A DNA stretch of 64,000 nucleotides from Dastarcus helophoroides (taxonomy: Eukaryota; Arthropoda; Insecta; Coleoptera; Bothrideridae), in NCBI GenBank assembly GCA_028583605.1, contig CM053327.1, forward strand, positions 17,347,629 to 17,411,628. Reading direction: 5' to 3'. Each line of letters starts with the position of its first letter. The first letter of the stretch is position 1. Both the position numbers and the translations under genes were made by a program. The notes beneath the pieces are model-generated. The model saw nothing but the letters and a program-made list of their open reading frames with translations, was not told where the DNA came from and did no database searches. Below are positions 36,461-46,864 of the stretch, piece by piece.

Positions 36461-36574
36461 TTGGGAGGTTGAAGGATAAAGTAGAGAGGACGGATAAGTC
36501 CGGTATTTACCAAATTTCCTGTAAAAATTGTCCTCAAAAGTACGTCGGGCAAATTAGACGATCTCATTAAAATC
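36353..36574. repeat. head-to-head inverted duplication of GIY-YIG coding sequence
   Basis: Arms of about 104 bp (36353-36456 and 36471-36574) surround a 14-nt centre. The inner ends are perfectly complementary (CTCTACTTTATCCTTC and GAAGGATAAAGTAGAG). The left arm encodes GIYQISCKDCPQKYGGQ on the minus strand. The right arm encodes GIYQISCKNCPQKYVGQ on the plus strand. The right arm keeps the canonical Tyr-Val-Gly form. Differences between arms indicate some age. Confidence 0.9.
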
Positions 36575-36575
36575 C
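36471..36575 (+). pseudogene. second PLE GIY-YIG fragment
   Basis: VERTDKSGIYQISCKNCPQK followed by YVGQIRRSH then a stop. Only the first half of the GIY-YIG domain remains. The flank beyond 36575 is not PLE-like to my eye. Confidence 0.8.
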
Positions 36576-36754
36576 ATTTAGCGGCCGAATATGAATTTTT
36601 AAAATAAGAAGTCTTTTCACATTGGTTGAATGATTTAAATTTTTAAGTTCTGCCATTGTGTTTTCAAAAATAATTTTTTTCTACAAAATTAAAATATTTA
36701 TGGTATGATAAAATTTAATCAAAAAATACTTCTTACGGGAATGAATCGAGTCCA

Positions 36755-36980
36755 TGAACTACTTAAAATGTTCGACGTTTCGTCCTACATCGTAGACGAC
36801 TCCTTTAAGAACAAGTGAAAACTCAATTCAATGGAGAAGAAGTACGATAGCTCATTATGTCAACCTAACAGAGGTAAAAATTTTCAGAAATAAAAATGAC
36901 GCAAAAAGACAAGATAGGAAAGGCCGAATGATCACGGTAATTCAATATGTCAACCATACTACAGGCGAAACTCTTTGATT
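36755..36980. repeat. repeat with stem-loop and GAAACG motif, related to 28700-28905
   Basis: Read on the minus strand near 36800-36770: GTCGTCTACGATGTAGGACG then AAACGTCG. This is a stem-loop (one bulged G) followed by GAAACG, as in PLE or retrozyme-type hammerheads, but the CTGATGA half is not preserved. An internal partial repeat of TCA..ATGTCAACC occurs at about 36855 and 36945. Confidence 0.5.
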
Positions 36981-36999
36981 AGAGCATAAACTAATACAT

Positions 37000-37830
37000 T
37001 ATATTTAAATGTACCGAAGAAACATTGAGTAGATAGTAAATAAAAGAATAAAAAAATGCAAAACTATTTTTAAAAAATCGAAAATTCGACCTCTAGCCCA
37101 GACAAAGTAACCTTTGATTCCTAGAAATTTCACCAAAGCAGGAAGCTTTGAGATTTACTCTAGGCATCCAATACAAGGGTTTGAGAAGGATTCTGAGAGT
37201 CACTTAAACCGAAAACCGCGATTTTTAGCATTGTTTCAGTTTTTTGCTTACAAGTCGGAAATGTCGCATCCTGTAGAAAAGCATATTGTTACCAGAATTA
37301 AAGAGGACTAAATTTCACATCAAATGACTTACTTAAAACTTGAAATTGGTCCAGCCGTTTAGCTAGTATCGATCGTCAAAGTTCAGAACTACCAACTTGC
37401 CCAAAAAATTAGTTATACATCCCTAAATTTATAATATAAATTTAGGACTCCAATTTAAAAACTTTTGCATATAAATAGATTATAATAGAAGCAGAATCAA
37501 CAACAGATGGTGAGTTATTGAATATAATAAGCAAGAAAAAAATTATTTTCCAAAAGGTGCAAAAACCCCATGAGAAAAGTATCGTCATTTAGGCACAATT
37601 AAACGGCCTCAAGAAATTTTGTTTTGTTTCTAAATTGTTTTTAGACTGCAAAGAAATAATCTAGAGGATACCCACGTTAAAAAAAGCCAACTTGGCAAAA
37701 AGGGACACCCTACGGTACATTAGAGCTGCCATATTACCCAAATGGAAATACTGGCACCACATTTGAAGCTGCTGATAGGTTGTTTATGATCTACTTTCCC
37801 TCTCCGATCTATAGAAACTAGATTCAGTGA
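37000..37830. other. no recognisable gene
   Basis: AT-rich, non-array. A block near 37350 (TTGGTCCAGCCGTTTAGC) resembles a motif common in TE 3' regions. A similar TTTTAGCCGCTTCAGGGTTA occurs near 62355. Confidence 0.35.
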
Positions 37831-37833
37831 AGC

Positions 37834-37857
37834 CGTTCTGGCGCATCCGCCAGAACG
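37834..37857. repeat. perfect 10-bp hairpin
   Basis: CGTTCTGGCG-CATC-CGCCAGAACG. GC-rich and perfect in AT-rich surroundings. Function unknown. Confidence 0.7.
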
Positions 37858-37975
37858 CAATAGGTCTGTGATCTTATTTACTTTAACTTAAAATCGGAAC
37901 ACAGTTGAGCAGCCAGCAACCTAAACAAACAAAAACAAAATGATTTAGAAAAGGATAAACGCCACTCGATTTGGG

Positions 37976-38096
37976 CTTCGACGTTACAAAGTAAGGAAAG
38001 AACAACTTTTTAATAAAGTCGAGCAAATTCCAATATCAGAGGTGCTCCAGTTTCACCGGAAACCGGTTGCTGGAAACTTTCTCGATTTGCTTATCT
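37976..38096 (+). repeat. interspersed repeat, copy 1 (inverse copy at 43362)
   Basis: CTTTTTAATAAAGTCGAGCA, then AATTCCAATATCAGAGGTGC and TCCAGTTTCACCGGAAACC, match the inverse of 43362-43478. Both end in CGATTTGCTTATC. The flanks differ. The family is unknown. Confidence 0.7.
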
Positions 38097-38410
38097 GATT
38101 TGTCGAAATGCAACGGTCGCTATTGTTATGGGATACGCCGAAATCATTTCGAACCGAGGGCCGCCTCCTCGTGAAGAGACCGAATGCAGCCGGTTGATGG
38201 CGGCCGCTGTATAGTAACGTTGTCAAGGTAAACACAGATGATGTGAACGCAAGGCGCATGTCCGCCACCCTTGAACATTTCCAGCATTCGCAACAAGGAT
38301 CGTCGGGGGTAGAGAAATTCATGCCGCCAAAACGAATAGATAAACGTTTTGTGCGTATTATCACGTTTGCCGGCTGAAACCACATATCGATTTCGACTGA
38401 TAGCATTTAA
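38097..38410. other. CpG-richer patch, unassigned
   Basis: Higher GC than neighbours, with sites such as GGCGGCCGC and GCCGCCAAAACG. Two overlapping minus-strand ORFs (117 and 79 residues) exist but show no domain. It could be exon or 5' UTR sequence of an unseen gene, or part of a GC-richer TE. Confidence 0.25.
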
Positions 38411-39180
38411 CGATAACCACAGATTTGGAGAAAATTGAATGAAAATGACCTTTTATGGGCACTTTTGGGTAGTTTTATCGCCACCTTATCACGAAAACAA
38501 TGAATAAACACTCCCAGTATTTAATACATTTCTGATGAAGATTTTATCCTTTTTCGACATCGGTATAATACGTTATAATTACACGGTTCACATGCGCATT
38601 TCGCCAGTAGAGCTGACACTATTAGTGGTGCTAATGTCATTAAATTAATTTAAATAAAAAACAAACCAAACAAAAGCAGCATATAACTCGTTTTATCTGT
38701 TAAATTAGAATCAAAGTAATTTAGTACATTTTTAACATATTTTGCCTCGTTATTATTAGTGCAAATATACAGTGCAGGATTTTCATATAAGCTACAAAAG
38801 CTATAGCTTAGGACCCCCACTTTCTTGGAGACCACCGAAAGAAATATATTTGGGACTGACATATAATTTCTGGAATCATAAAGGGCCTCATATCTCAAAT
38901 AGTTTAGGACCTTAGCAAGTCTAAATTCGGCCCTGCAAATATAGGACAGTTTTATAGGGTTTATTTCTATTAAGTAAGTGTTAATTTTAAATCCTCAATA
39001 TTAATTTGTTATCCTGGGCGAGTAAATTAGTTAGTCAAAATACTGGCAAAATTCTAACAAATGATATTTTAAGGGGTGGAGGGGTTCGACAAAAATCCAC
39101 ATCAACCTTTTAGCAGTAAACCAAAAAAGCTTTTAGCTGAGTATAATACATTTTTACTTAATTAGATGAAATGGGGGGAT
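38411..39180. other. no recognisable gene
   Basis: AT-rich non-array sequence without supportable features. Confidence 0.35.
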
Positions 39181-39189
39181 CGCATCTCC

Positions 39190-41550
39190 AAATTAAAGTC
39201 TAAATTTTGAAATAGGGCCAAACTTTGGGAAAAGACAAAAAATCGAGATAAAAATAAAAACTGAATCTTTCGAAAAACTTTCAAAAATGTAGAAAGTTCC
39301 AAAAGTCGAATTTTGTGAAAAAAAATCGTTTGTTGCTGTAATTTTTTGGCATGTCAACTTATGTTTTTTACTTCATCAGTACACACTAGAGACCTGCACG
39401 AGTGAGTAGGGCATCGTCAGATTACTGGTAGAAATACTCATTTGACGAATACAACGATGCCGATTATGGTAATCGTGACGTCGCTTGACGAGTATGAGTA
39501 ATAATTGGCATCGCGTCTGAGTATGTAATCGGCATCGTTTGGAGAAATAGAAAGGCGCGTAATTTTAAAATATATTTTCTATTTTTGTATTTCCTTCGAA
39601 ATAACTTTGACGATTTCGATTAAACTTTCTAACTTGAGGTTCCAATCTAATCTAGATAGGTTCCTTTCGATTGTAATTCTAGATCGTCATTTCTTCTAGT
39701 TAATATTTCACCCAATCCCACTCATTATTACCACAACCACTCTTTCGTTAACGTGTTGTAGGAATCGATTTTATTTTTAATTTCGACATTTTTCGAGCAT
39801 TTTTTTTTGTTTGAAATTTTCCAAATTTTCTAAAATTATTTTGCAAACACTACTGAAAATGTCTACTTTCGAACCTTCATCTTCGGCTTTTTGAAAGATT
39901 TGGCTTGTTTCGTATTTCGTATTTTTTCAAATTTCATTTTTTTTTTAAACATTTCGACTATTTGTGAAAATGATGTCGAATTTTTCAAATGGTTGAATTT
40001 TTCTCAAAATATCGTTATTTCAAATTTACGACTTTTTTTATTAAAATTAACATGTTGGGTTTTTAAAAATAATTGACTTTTAAAAATTTCAGTTTTATTA
40101 AGAATGTCGGGATTTTTCCAAATTTTAATCCGAAATTTTCGAGAAGTAAATACTTCGAAATTACCAAAAAAAGTATAATTTTTCAAAAAAAAGGTTCGAA
40201 ATTTTCAATTTTTCCGGTAACTTCATTTTTTTTTCAAAATACTGATGTTATATTAAAATTTGTATTTTTTTTGCACAAAATTCCACTTTCGTCATATATT
40301 TGCACTCTTTTTTAAAGACTTTCGATTTTCCTCAAGGCTATCATCCTCTCTGAAGATGATAGCTTGGCTGTCGAAACACGTTATAGCAACCTTTGTTGTG
40401 TTTTTTAATATTTCTTGGTTTCAGGGGACAAGTTTTGTGTTTCAATTAAAAGTTAATTTCGAGAAAAAAATCGACATTTTATAAACAACAAACATCTCTT
40501 TTTAGAAGACAAAATTTCGAAAATAAGGCGAAATTTGAAATACAAGTTGAAATTTCTGGATAGTCAAATTTAAAGAAGTTGAAATTTCCAAAAGACGAAT
40601 ATGTAGAAAACTTGCGGAATTTCAAAGAAAAACTGAAAAAATTCCAAAAAAAATAGTAACTTTGGAACAAAATCGAAATTTTAAAAAAGACGAGTTTAGA
40701 CAAAAGGCGAATTTTAGAAAAAAATACCTATTTTTAAAAAAAAGAAAACAAAATTTCGAGAAAAAACGAATTAATACGTGAAAAAAGTTAAAATCTCCAG
40801 AAATATCGAATTTTGAAATGAAAATGAATAATTCGATAAAAATGCGAATTTTTTAATAGCCAAAATTTTCAAAAGGATACCAAATATTAACAAAACTAAA
40901 GGAATTTCGAAATTTTCCTCAGAAAATCAAATCTTAATAAAAAAAGTACAATTTTGGCAAATAGAAACTAATTTAAAAAAAAAACAAAAACTTTATGAAT
41001 AAAACCTCAATAAAAAGACGGATTTAAAAAAAAAAAGTTCGAATTTCGATCAAAAAACAAATTTCGAGGACAAAAACAAAATATCGAGAAAAAATGAAAA
41101 TTTCGCGCGCAGAAAGAAAGAAAAAAACTTGAGAATTACAGGGATATAAAGAATCGGATTTCGAGATTATAAGTCAAATTTCCACAAAAAATGTCTTTAA
41201 CAAAATATCGAAATTCCGAAATAAAAAACGAATTTTGAGATATAAAATCCAAAGTTCCAAAAAACCTATATAAATTTTGAAAAAAAAAGTCGAATTTTAG
41301 TAAACAATTCGAAATTTTCCAGAGGGAGTCAAATTTGAAATCAAAATATAAATTTCGAAAAAAAGCGAATTTTAAGGAAAAGAAAAAAATTAAAATGTTC
41401 AAAAAAATCAAAATTGTCGCCTGAATGTTTAATTTCTTACGATGACTAAATCAAGAGAAAAACAAGGTCTTGTCTCAAAGTGAGGCCGGAAAATATTGAG
41501 ATAAATTTCGCAATTTGGAGAAATAAGTTGGAATTTTCAGATAGTTGGAT
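39190..41550. repeat. ~20-bp array with a polarity switch
   Basis: 39190-39320 is A-rich array. 39780-40330 is T-rich. After the PLE fragment at 40336-40450 the polarity reverses to A-rich up to about 41550. The switch coincides with the PLE fragment. Between 39390 and 39770 is non-array sequence that may contain a hAT left end (TAGAGACCTGCACGAGTGAG at 39387) with short repeated blocks (GACGAGTATGAGTA, GGCATCG). Confidence 0.75.
40336..40450 (+). mobile_element. PLE terminal fragment with hammerhead-like core
   Basis: + strand CTGAAGATGATAGCTTGGCT then GTCGAAACACG, then GCAACCTTTGTTGTGTTTTT, ATTTCTTGGTTTCAGGGGAC. The same order occurs at 26.4, 29.4 and 35.6 kb. The stem GATAGC-TTG-GCTGTC has one G-T wobble. 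It is truncated before the outermost tail. Confidence 0.7.
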
Positions 41551-41599
41551 TTTAAAAAATCGTGAAATTTTCAAACACAATTTTGTCTAATTGTTGTCT

Positions 41600-42205
41600 A
41601 TGTACAAAAAATTTGGATACATTTTTAGAACTCAGAAAAAAACAACAACCGATGGAATGGAGACACTCTGGTTTTCCAAGGCCAGAAGTTTGTATTCAAA
41701 GATCTGTTGGAAAAGTTCTTACTTCAGTTTTTTGGGATTGCCATCATGATTGATTATTTGAATAAAGGTAGAACAATAACTGGGGATTACTATTCGACGT
41801 TACTGACCACTCTACGACAAAAATATTAAGGAAAAAAGATGTGGAAAATTGTCTAAAGGTATTTTGTCTTTGCAGGACAATATCTCTGCGCACAAATCGC
41901 AAGTTTCCATGCAAACAATTTAGAGTTTAAATTATCGGAGCACTCCCCTCATTCACCAAATCTGACACAGTCCTATCATCTATTCTCTCAACTAAAAAAA
42001 AGTTTAAAAAATTGTAAATTTTCTTTCAAGGAAGAGGTTATATCGTGTGCAGAGCAAGATAATTTTTTTGAAAGATCTAGAGGTATTGCAGGTTCAGTGA
42101 AATAAATGTATTAAATTAAGGGGAGAGATTATGTTGAATAATGAAATATTTAAACCTTCACATGTTGTTTGCTTCTATATTATAGGCTAAGAATTTTTCA
42201 ATGCG
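41600..42205 (+). pseudogene. mariner transposase C-terminal remnant
   Basis: QQPMEWRHSGFPRPEVCIQR followed by SVGKVLTSVFWDCHHD is the mid-catalytic region of mariner transposases. After frame changes, the sequence near 41900-42100 encodes remnants of the second and third Asp regions (SPIIYSLN, where SPDLAPSDYHLFSNL-like is expected) and ends NKCIKLRGDYVE, the typical mariner C terminus. The 3' UTR block GGCTAAGAATTTTTCAATGC follows. The N-terminal half is missing and the left edge abuts an A-rich array. Confidence 0.85.
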
Positions 42206-42208
42206 TGA

Positions 42209-42525
42209 AGATGCGGAAGAGGAAGAAAAGAAACAAGAAGAAGAAGAAGAGGAAGAAGAAGAGGAAGAAGAGGAAGAAGAGAAATAAGAAAAGGACGAAG
42301 AAGGGGAAAAAGAAGAGGAAGAAGAGAAAGAAGAAGAGGATGAAGAAGAAGTAGAAGAAGAAGAAGGGGAAGAAGAAGAGGAAGAAGAGGAAGAAAAAGA
42401 GAAAGAAGAAGAGGAAGAAGAAGAGAAAGAAGAAGTGGAAGAGGAAGAAGAGCTAGAAGAAGGGGAAGAAGAAGAAGAAGAGGAAGAAGGGGAATAAGAA
42501 GAATAGGAAGAAGAGGAAGAGGTGT
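42209..42525 (+). repeat. (GAA/GAG)n purine microsatellite
   Basis: About 315 nt of almost uninterrupted purines on the + strand, built from GAAGAAGAGGAAGAAGAG-type units. Open frames on both strands (Lys/Arg/Glu or Leu-Pro repeats) are compositional artefacts. It directly follows the mariner 3' end. Confidence 0.95.
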
Positions 42526-42529
42526 AATC

Positions 42530-43360
42530 AGCAGGAAATTTAAATATCGTTTACCTGTCAAAGCATCATTATAAAAATATGGTGCCACTTAGTCCTTTTT
42601 GACATTGATTTAGTTACGTGTCAATTTTAAATTTAATTTGAAACAAAACTTGTTTGCAGAATCTATGGGTCTTAGTTTAATAGATAAAAGTTGTCGAAAA
42701 TGTTGCAAAGAATCCAAATATGCAATAAAAAATACCACGCCACATTTAAAGAAATCAATTACCCTGATGTTACTTAGCAATGAAGAACAGAAATTAAAAT
42801 TTTTGTACCTGCAAATGTGTCCCATGCTATAATTTGGTATAATTTAACCCCATGTTTTAAAATGTTTAGATCATCTTCTGCGCCTGAAATGCTGCACTGT
42901 CCCATTCCTCGCTGAATATCTAGTATTTAATAAGCAATAAGGAGGAATTGAGTACGAATATTGAATAACAAGAACGAAAATCTTACAAATCGGCCCCTCC
43001 CGTTGTTCCAAGACAAAACCAATCAATTTCTTCAACACCCCCGAGAAATTACAATAATTAAATACTGAGGGATGATTCAGTTTGGGAATTTCGAAGCAGC
43101 TTGCTTATCAATCATTCAATCACTTAAGGTTATTTTAGCCGTACTTCATACCAGATATTTAAAAGTGGCAATTAGTCTACTACAGATACTCAAAACGAAA
43201 AGATAAAAGCTTTTTCTTTATATCTGTTGTAAATAGCAAAAGGAAAGTTCAAATTTTTCCAATCAAGATTCTCAAACGAAATTTACCAGAAACATTCGTT
43301 AGGCGACGCTAAACAACTCGATTCATCGAGCTTAATTGCAGGAGCATGAGAACTGGATAA
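42530..43360. other. no recognisable gene
   Basis: AT-rich non-array sequence without supportable features. Confidence 0.35.
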
Positions 43361-43361
43361 G

Positions 43362-43478
43362 CAAATCGACAAAATTGCAGCAACTGGTTTCCCGTGAAAT
43401 TGGAGCACCTCCAATATTGGGATTTGCTCGACTTTATTAAAAGTTGTTTTTTTTTTACTTCGCAACATCGAAGTCTAA
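43362..43478 (-). repeat. interspersed repeat, copy 2 (inverse of 37976)
   Basis: The inverse contains TTTTAATAAAGTCGAGCAAA, CCCAATATTGGAGGTGCTCC and AATTTCACGGGAAACCAGTT, matching 37976-38096. Confidence 0.7.
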
Positions 43479-43785
43479 ATAAAGTATCGTTTATCTTTTT
43501 CTAATTCATTGCGCTTTTGTTTGTTCAGGTAATGTTAGTGTTTGCTTTTTGGATTCTGATTTTCTTGAAAGTTAAAATAAACGAGACCCTCAAGCGATTT
43601 GGTGGATGCGCCGGAGTCAACAATGTTAAAGGCAGTAGATTACTGGCTAGCTACAAATGAGAAGTCGGCATTATTTACAAAACCTGAGACGAATCCATTA
43701 GTTATGATAATTATTGGAGAGACGTCTGGAATACATCATTATTTTTTGTACCTTGGTTGAAGGGTTAAAAACGTTCTGAAAAATA

Positions 43786-44861
43786 CAACTAGTTCAACAA
43801 GAAACGTTTCTCGATTTTTTAAAAACTATTAGCGATTTGGTTTTTGTAGAATTTTTGGCGGGAAGGTGGATTCGATTGTTAGGTCGCGGATGCCAAATTG
43901 TTTTACTACCACTCGAACTGTCACAGAGTACAGACGTGAAGAAAATGTATGCTAAACGAAGCTGTCTTTTTGTGTCTTCGTCCAAAAGGTCCATGCATGT
44001 GCGGCTGCTCAATATCTAAAAAGACATTCGTGAAGAGGTGGGTTGAACGCTATAAAACCAACAAAATCGCATAACTGCCTAAGCGCAATCCTACTCTACG
44101 GTTACATGAAGCCAAAGCCAAGGCTAGCTAAGATGAGAAAATGACATTAGCATAAATATCATCAGAGAGCGTTTGGTTGAGGAAAACAATTCAAAATTGA
44201 GACGAAAACCGTTGCTTTCGGAGGCCCACAGGGACTGCCTAGAATCTCGACCACGATTGGTTCAATGTAATTGTTTTTGACGAAGCGTCGTCGTTCTGGG
44301 ATTGGGCTCCCATAAGGTATACTTGGACTACCGCTGGTAAGTGACTGCTTCAACGAACCGTCAAAAACACAGTGAAACTTTATGTTTGAGGATGTTTCTC
44401 TGAGCACGGTTTTGGGTGTTTATTTACCTGGAACTTGGATGCTCAATATTTATAAGCGCGGTTTGCCGTGAAGATGTTTGGTGCCAAAGGCGCAGACTGG
44501 GTTTTACAGGAGGACAACGATCCAAAACATCGTACCTCCTGAAAAGCAGAAAATGGCATCCCAACTTCAGACTAGCCCTCAATTTCCCGATGCAAATCCA
44601 ATGGAAAATGTTTGGAGCGTTGTGGAGAGGAAGCTTGCAGGAACACGTGCTCAAGCCAAAAATCAGGGGCTCATTACCTGTGGGATATGCTCAAAAACTG
44701 GTAGAAAGCATGCCCAAAAGGTGCCAGGCTATTCTGGAAAGCGATGGCGATTGAACGATGTATTAGGTAGTTGTTGCGCCGTAAGCATTTTAGTTAAAAA
44801 AATAAAAATCAAAAAATCTTCAATAGGTTTCCTAAAGTCGAGTAACGTTTACTGCTGAACA
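43786..44861 (+). pseudogene. Tc1-like transposon, copy A
   Basis: Inverted ends: GTTCAACAAGAAACGTTTCT at 43792 and, in inverse from 44861, GTTCAGCAGTAAACGTTACT. TA precedes the left end (43784-43785). Coding remnants on + are LRRKPLLSEAHRDC (about 44195), FNVIVFDEASSFWDWAPIRY (first catalytic D, 44264), QEDNDPKHRTS (second D, 44508) and FPDANPMENVWSVVERKLAG (the N-P-I-E-N-V-W block with the catalytic Glu, about 44585). The tail is MPKRCQAILESDGD. At least three frames are used. The DD34E layout is that of Tc1. A TIR-like block near 44930-44955 may extend the element. Confidence 0.88.
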
Positions 44862-44959
44862 AACAATGTCAAAATATGTCTCCTTTGGATAAAAAATTGT
44901 CGTATTTTGTAAAAACCTTTAAACTGTTCAACTGGCCCCTCACGGAGTTGTATAATACT

Positions 44960-45580
44960 CTTTGGGACACCCGATATATCCAGGAATTCACGCACTTTCA
45001 GCCCTCAAGCATAAAAATTTAGTATCGTTATTTCCCGCAGTAATCAAAATGAGGACAATATAATTGTCTCCACTCCCAAGAGGCAGTGACCTACATTACG
45101 CGCTTCCAGCTATCTCGACTTTAATTGGATACTTGACCACAAGCAGACTTCTCACAGTTGCATTAGAACTAATCAGTAACACGACTAAAGCACGAAGTTT
45201 GCTTTCATCGTTTGAAGATCAATAGCGCTCCCAATTGATGATGGATAGCATCAGCATTTTTTGACTTGGGAGTTGAAAGTTACGAAATTTAGAAAGTTTA
45301 TATACGGGCTTTATAATTGGTAAATAAAGCCCAACTTCCGCTATATCGAGCAACTTTGTTTTAATCTGTAACTATGGCAATAATCTAATTGGGTTTACGA
45401 TTCCATGGAGATCTGAAACGTATCGAATATAGAAAATAGATTTTAGTTTGCGTTATTTGCGGAGTTTTTACACATTGCATACAGTGGTTAGCCGCTCTAA
45501 CAATAAGATTGCCATCACGTCACGAATTCGCAATGTGCTACCAAGTTGAATTAATGCAAACGGATTGTAGATAAAGATAG
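44960..45580. other. no recognisable gene
   Basis: Non-array sequence with no supportable features. Confidence 0.35.
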
Positions 45581-45585
45581 ATTAT

Positions 45586-45700
45586 TTCATTCCTGTTGAG
45601 TGGTATTTGCTTCTCCAGTTGCTTCTTCCAGATGTCTAAATTTTCAACTACATCTGGAAGAAGCAACTGGCGAAGAAAATGCCACCCAGCAGGAATGGAA
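45586..45700. repeat. 50-bp-arm hairpin
   Basis: Arms 45586-45635 and 45650-45700 are inverted copies with a 14-nt loop. The inner 20 bp (CAGTTGCTTCTTCCAGATGT and its exact inverse) are perfect. The outer 30 bp have several mismatches. It is not obviously flanked by a target duplication. Confidence 0.9.
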
Positions 45701-46864
45701 TTAACGAAACTTCGCAAAGAAGATACAGAGAATATCTAAAGATGGATTATATTGCAGATCAGATGTATCCAAATCCTATCATATATAAATATTACTTACG
45801 ATTATGATGTAAGGGTAATCTTAGAGTGGCTCGAGTGTATGTTTGTCTACTAGTAATAATAGGTGACGTATTCATATCAGAACCAGGGTTTCTTAACCTG
45901 GGGCGCATGGACCGCTAAGGTGTTCATATCATAAGTACCGAAGTTCACCTAACAATATTTATTAGGATAACTATTAATGCAGTCCTGGCATATGTAGTGG
46001 AAAGGATTGTTAAGTTCCCTTGTTTTCTTCTCTTACAATTCTTCAGAGAACAGGACACGATGGCTTATGAAACCAACCGTAAATTTATATTCTCTAAAGG
46101 AAGGACCTTTCCTAGAAATTTTCATTTTATCTTTAAAATTCACCGTTTCCTTAACAGCTTAAAATGTCGACATTTTCTCGAAATTTCGACTTTTTCGTCA
46201 AAATTCGTCTTTTTTCACAAAAGTTGTCTTTTTCTTTTGAAATTTAGAACTTAAATTTATTCTTAAAATTTGACTTCTTTTATCAAAATCTGTCTTTCTC
46301 AAAATTACGAATTTTTATCACAAAATTCGTTATTTTTTTTGGAAATTTCGCCATTTCTCAAAATTCAGCTTTTTCTGAAAAATTCAACTTTTTACATTAA
46401 CCCTTTCTACAAATTTCGATTTATTTATCAATATTTGCAAACTTGAAATTTGATGGATCTTTTGCTACAATGGAAATAATTTTGAGATAAAATTAGGAAA
46501 AAATGTTCAACTTTTTTGTAAAAATTTCGAGATTTACCTCAATATTGAACATACGGTGGGGAGCTTGTTGCCAGCTTAACCCATGCAATCGTGAGATAAA
46601 CATATTCAGCTGAAATTTCGACTTTTTTCCTGAAATTTCAACTTTTTCTCAAATCAATTCTTTTTTTAATATTTACATTTTAATTTCGAATTTGACACCC
46701 TTTTTTTTCGAAATGTCGATCCTTTTCTCTAAATATCTACCCTTTTTTCCATATTTCGATTTTTTACCTCGAAATTCGTTTTTTCGAAATTTCGATATTT
46801 TTCTAAAAATCCAATTTATTTTTTTTCCAAATTTAAGTTATATATCAAAATCTGATCCTTTATA

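Noticed and set aside
38053..38406. 117-residue minus-strand ORF as a gene
   Set aside because: No recognisable domain, a competing 79-residue ORF in another frame, and its edge overlaps an interspersed repeat.
42187..42588. 133-residue leucine/proline-rich ORF on the minus strand
   Set aside because: It is the complement of a GAA/GAG microsatellite. Its composition alone explains the open frame.
43261..43500. Host gene exon (61-residue ORF on minus)
   Set aside because: The sequence is repeated at 37.98 kb in inverse orientation, so it is more likely an interspersed repeat.
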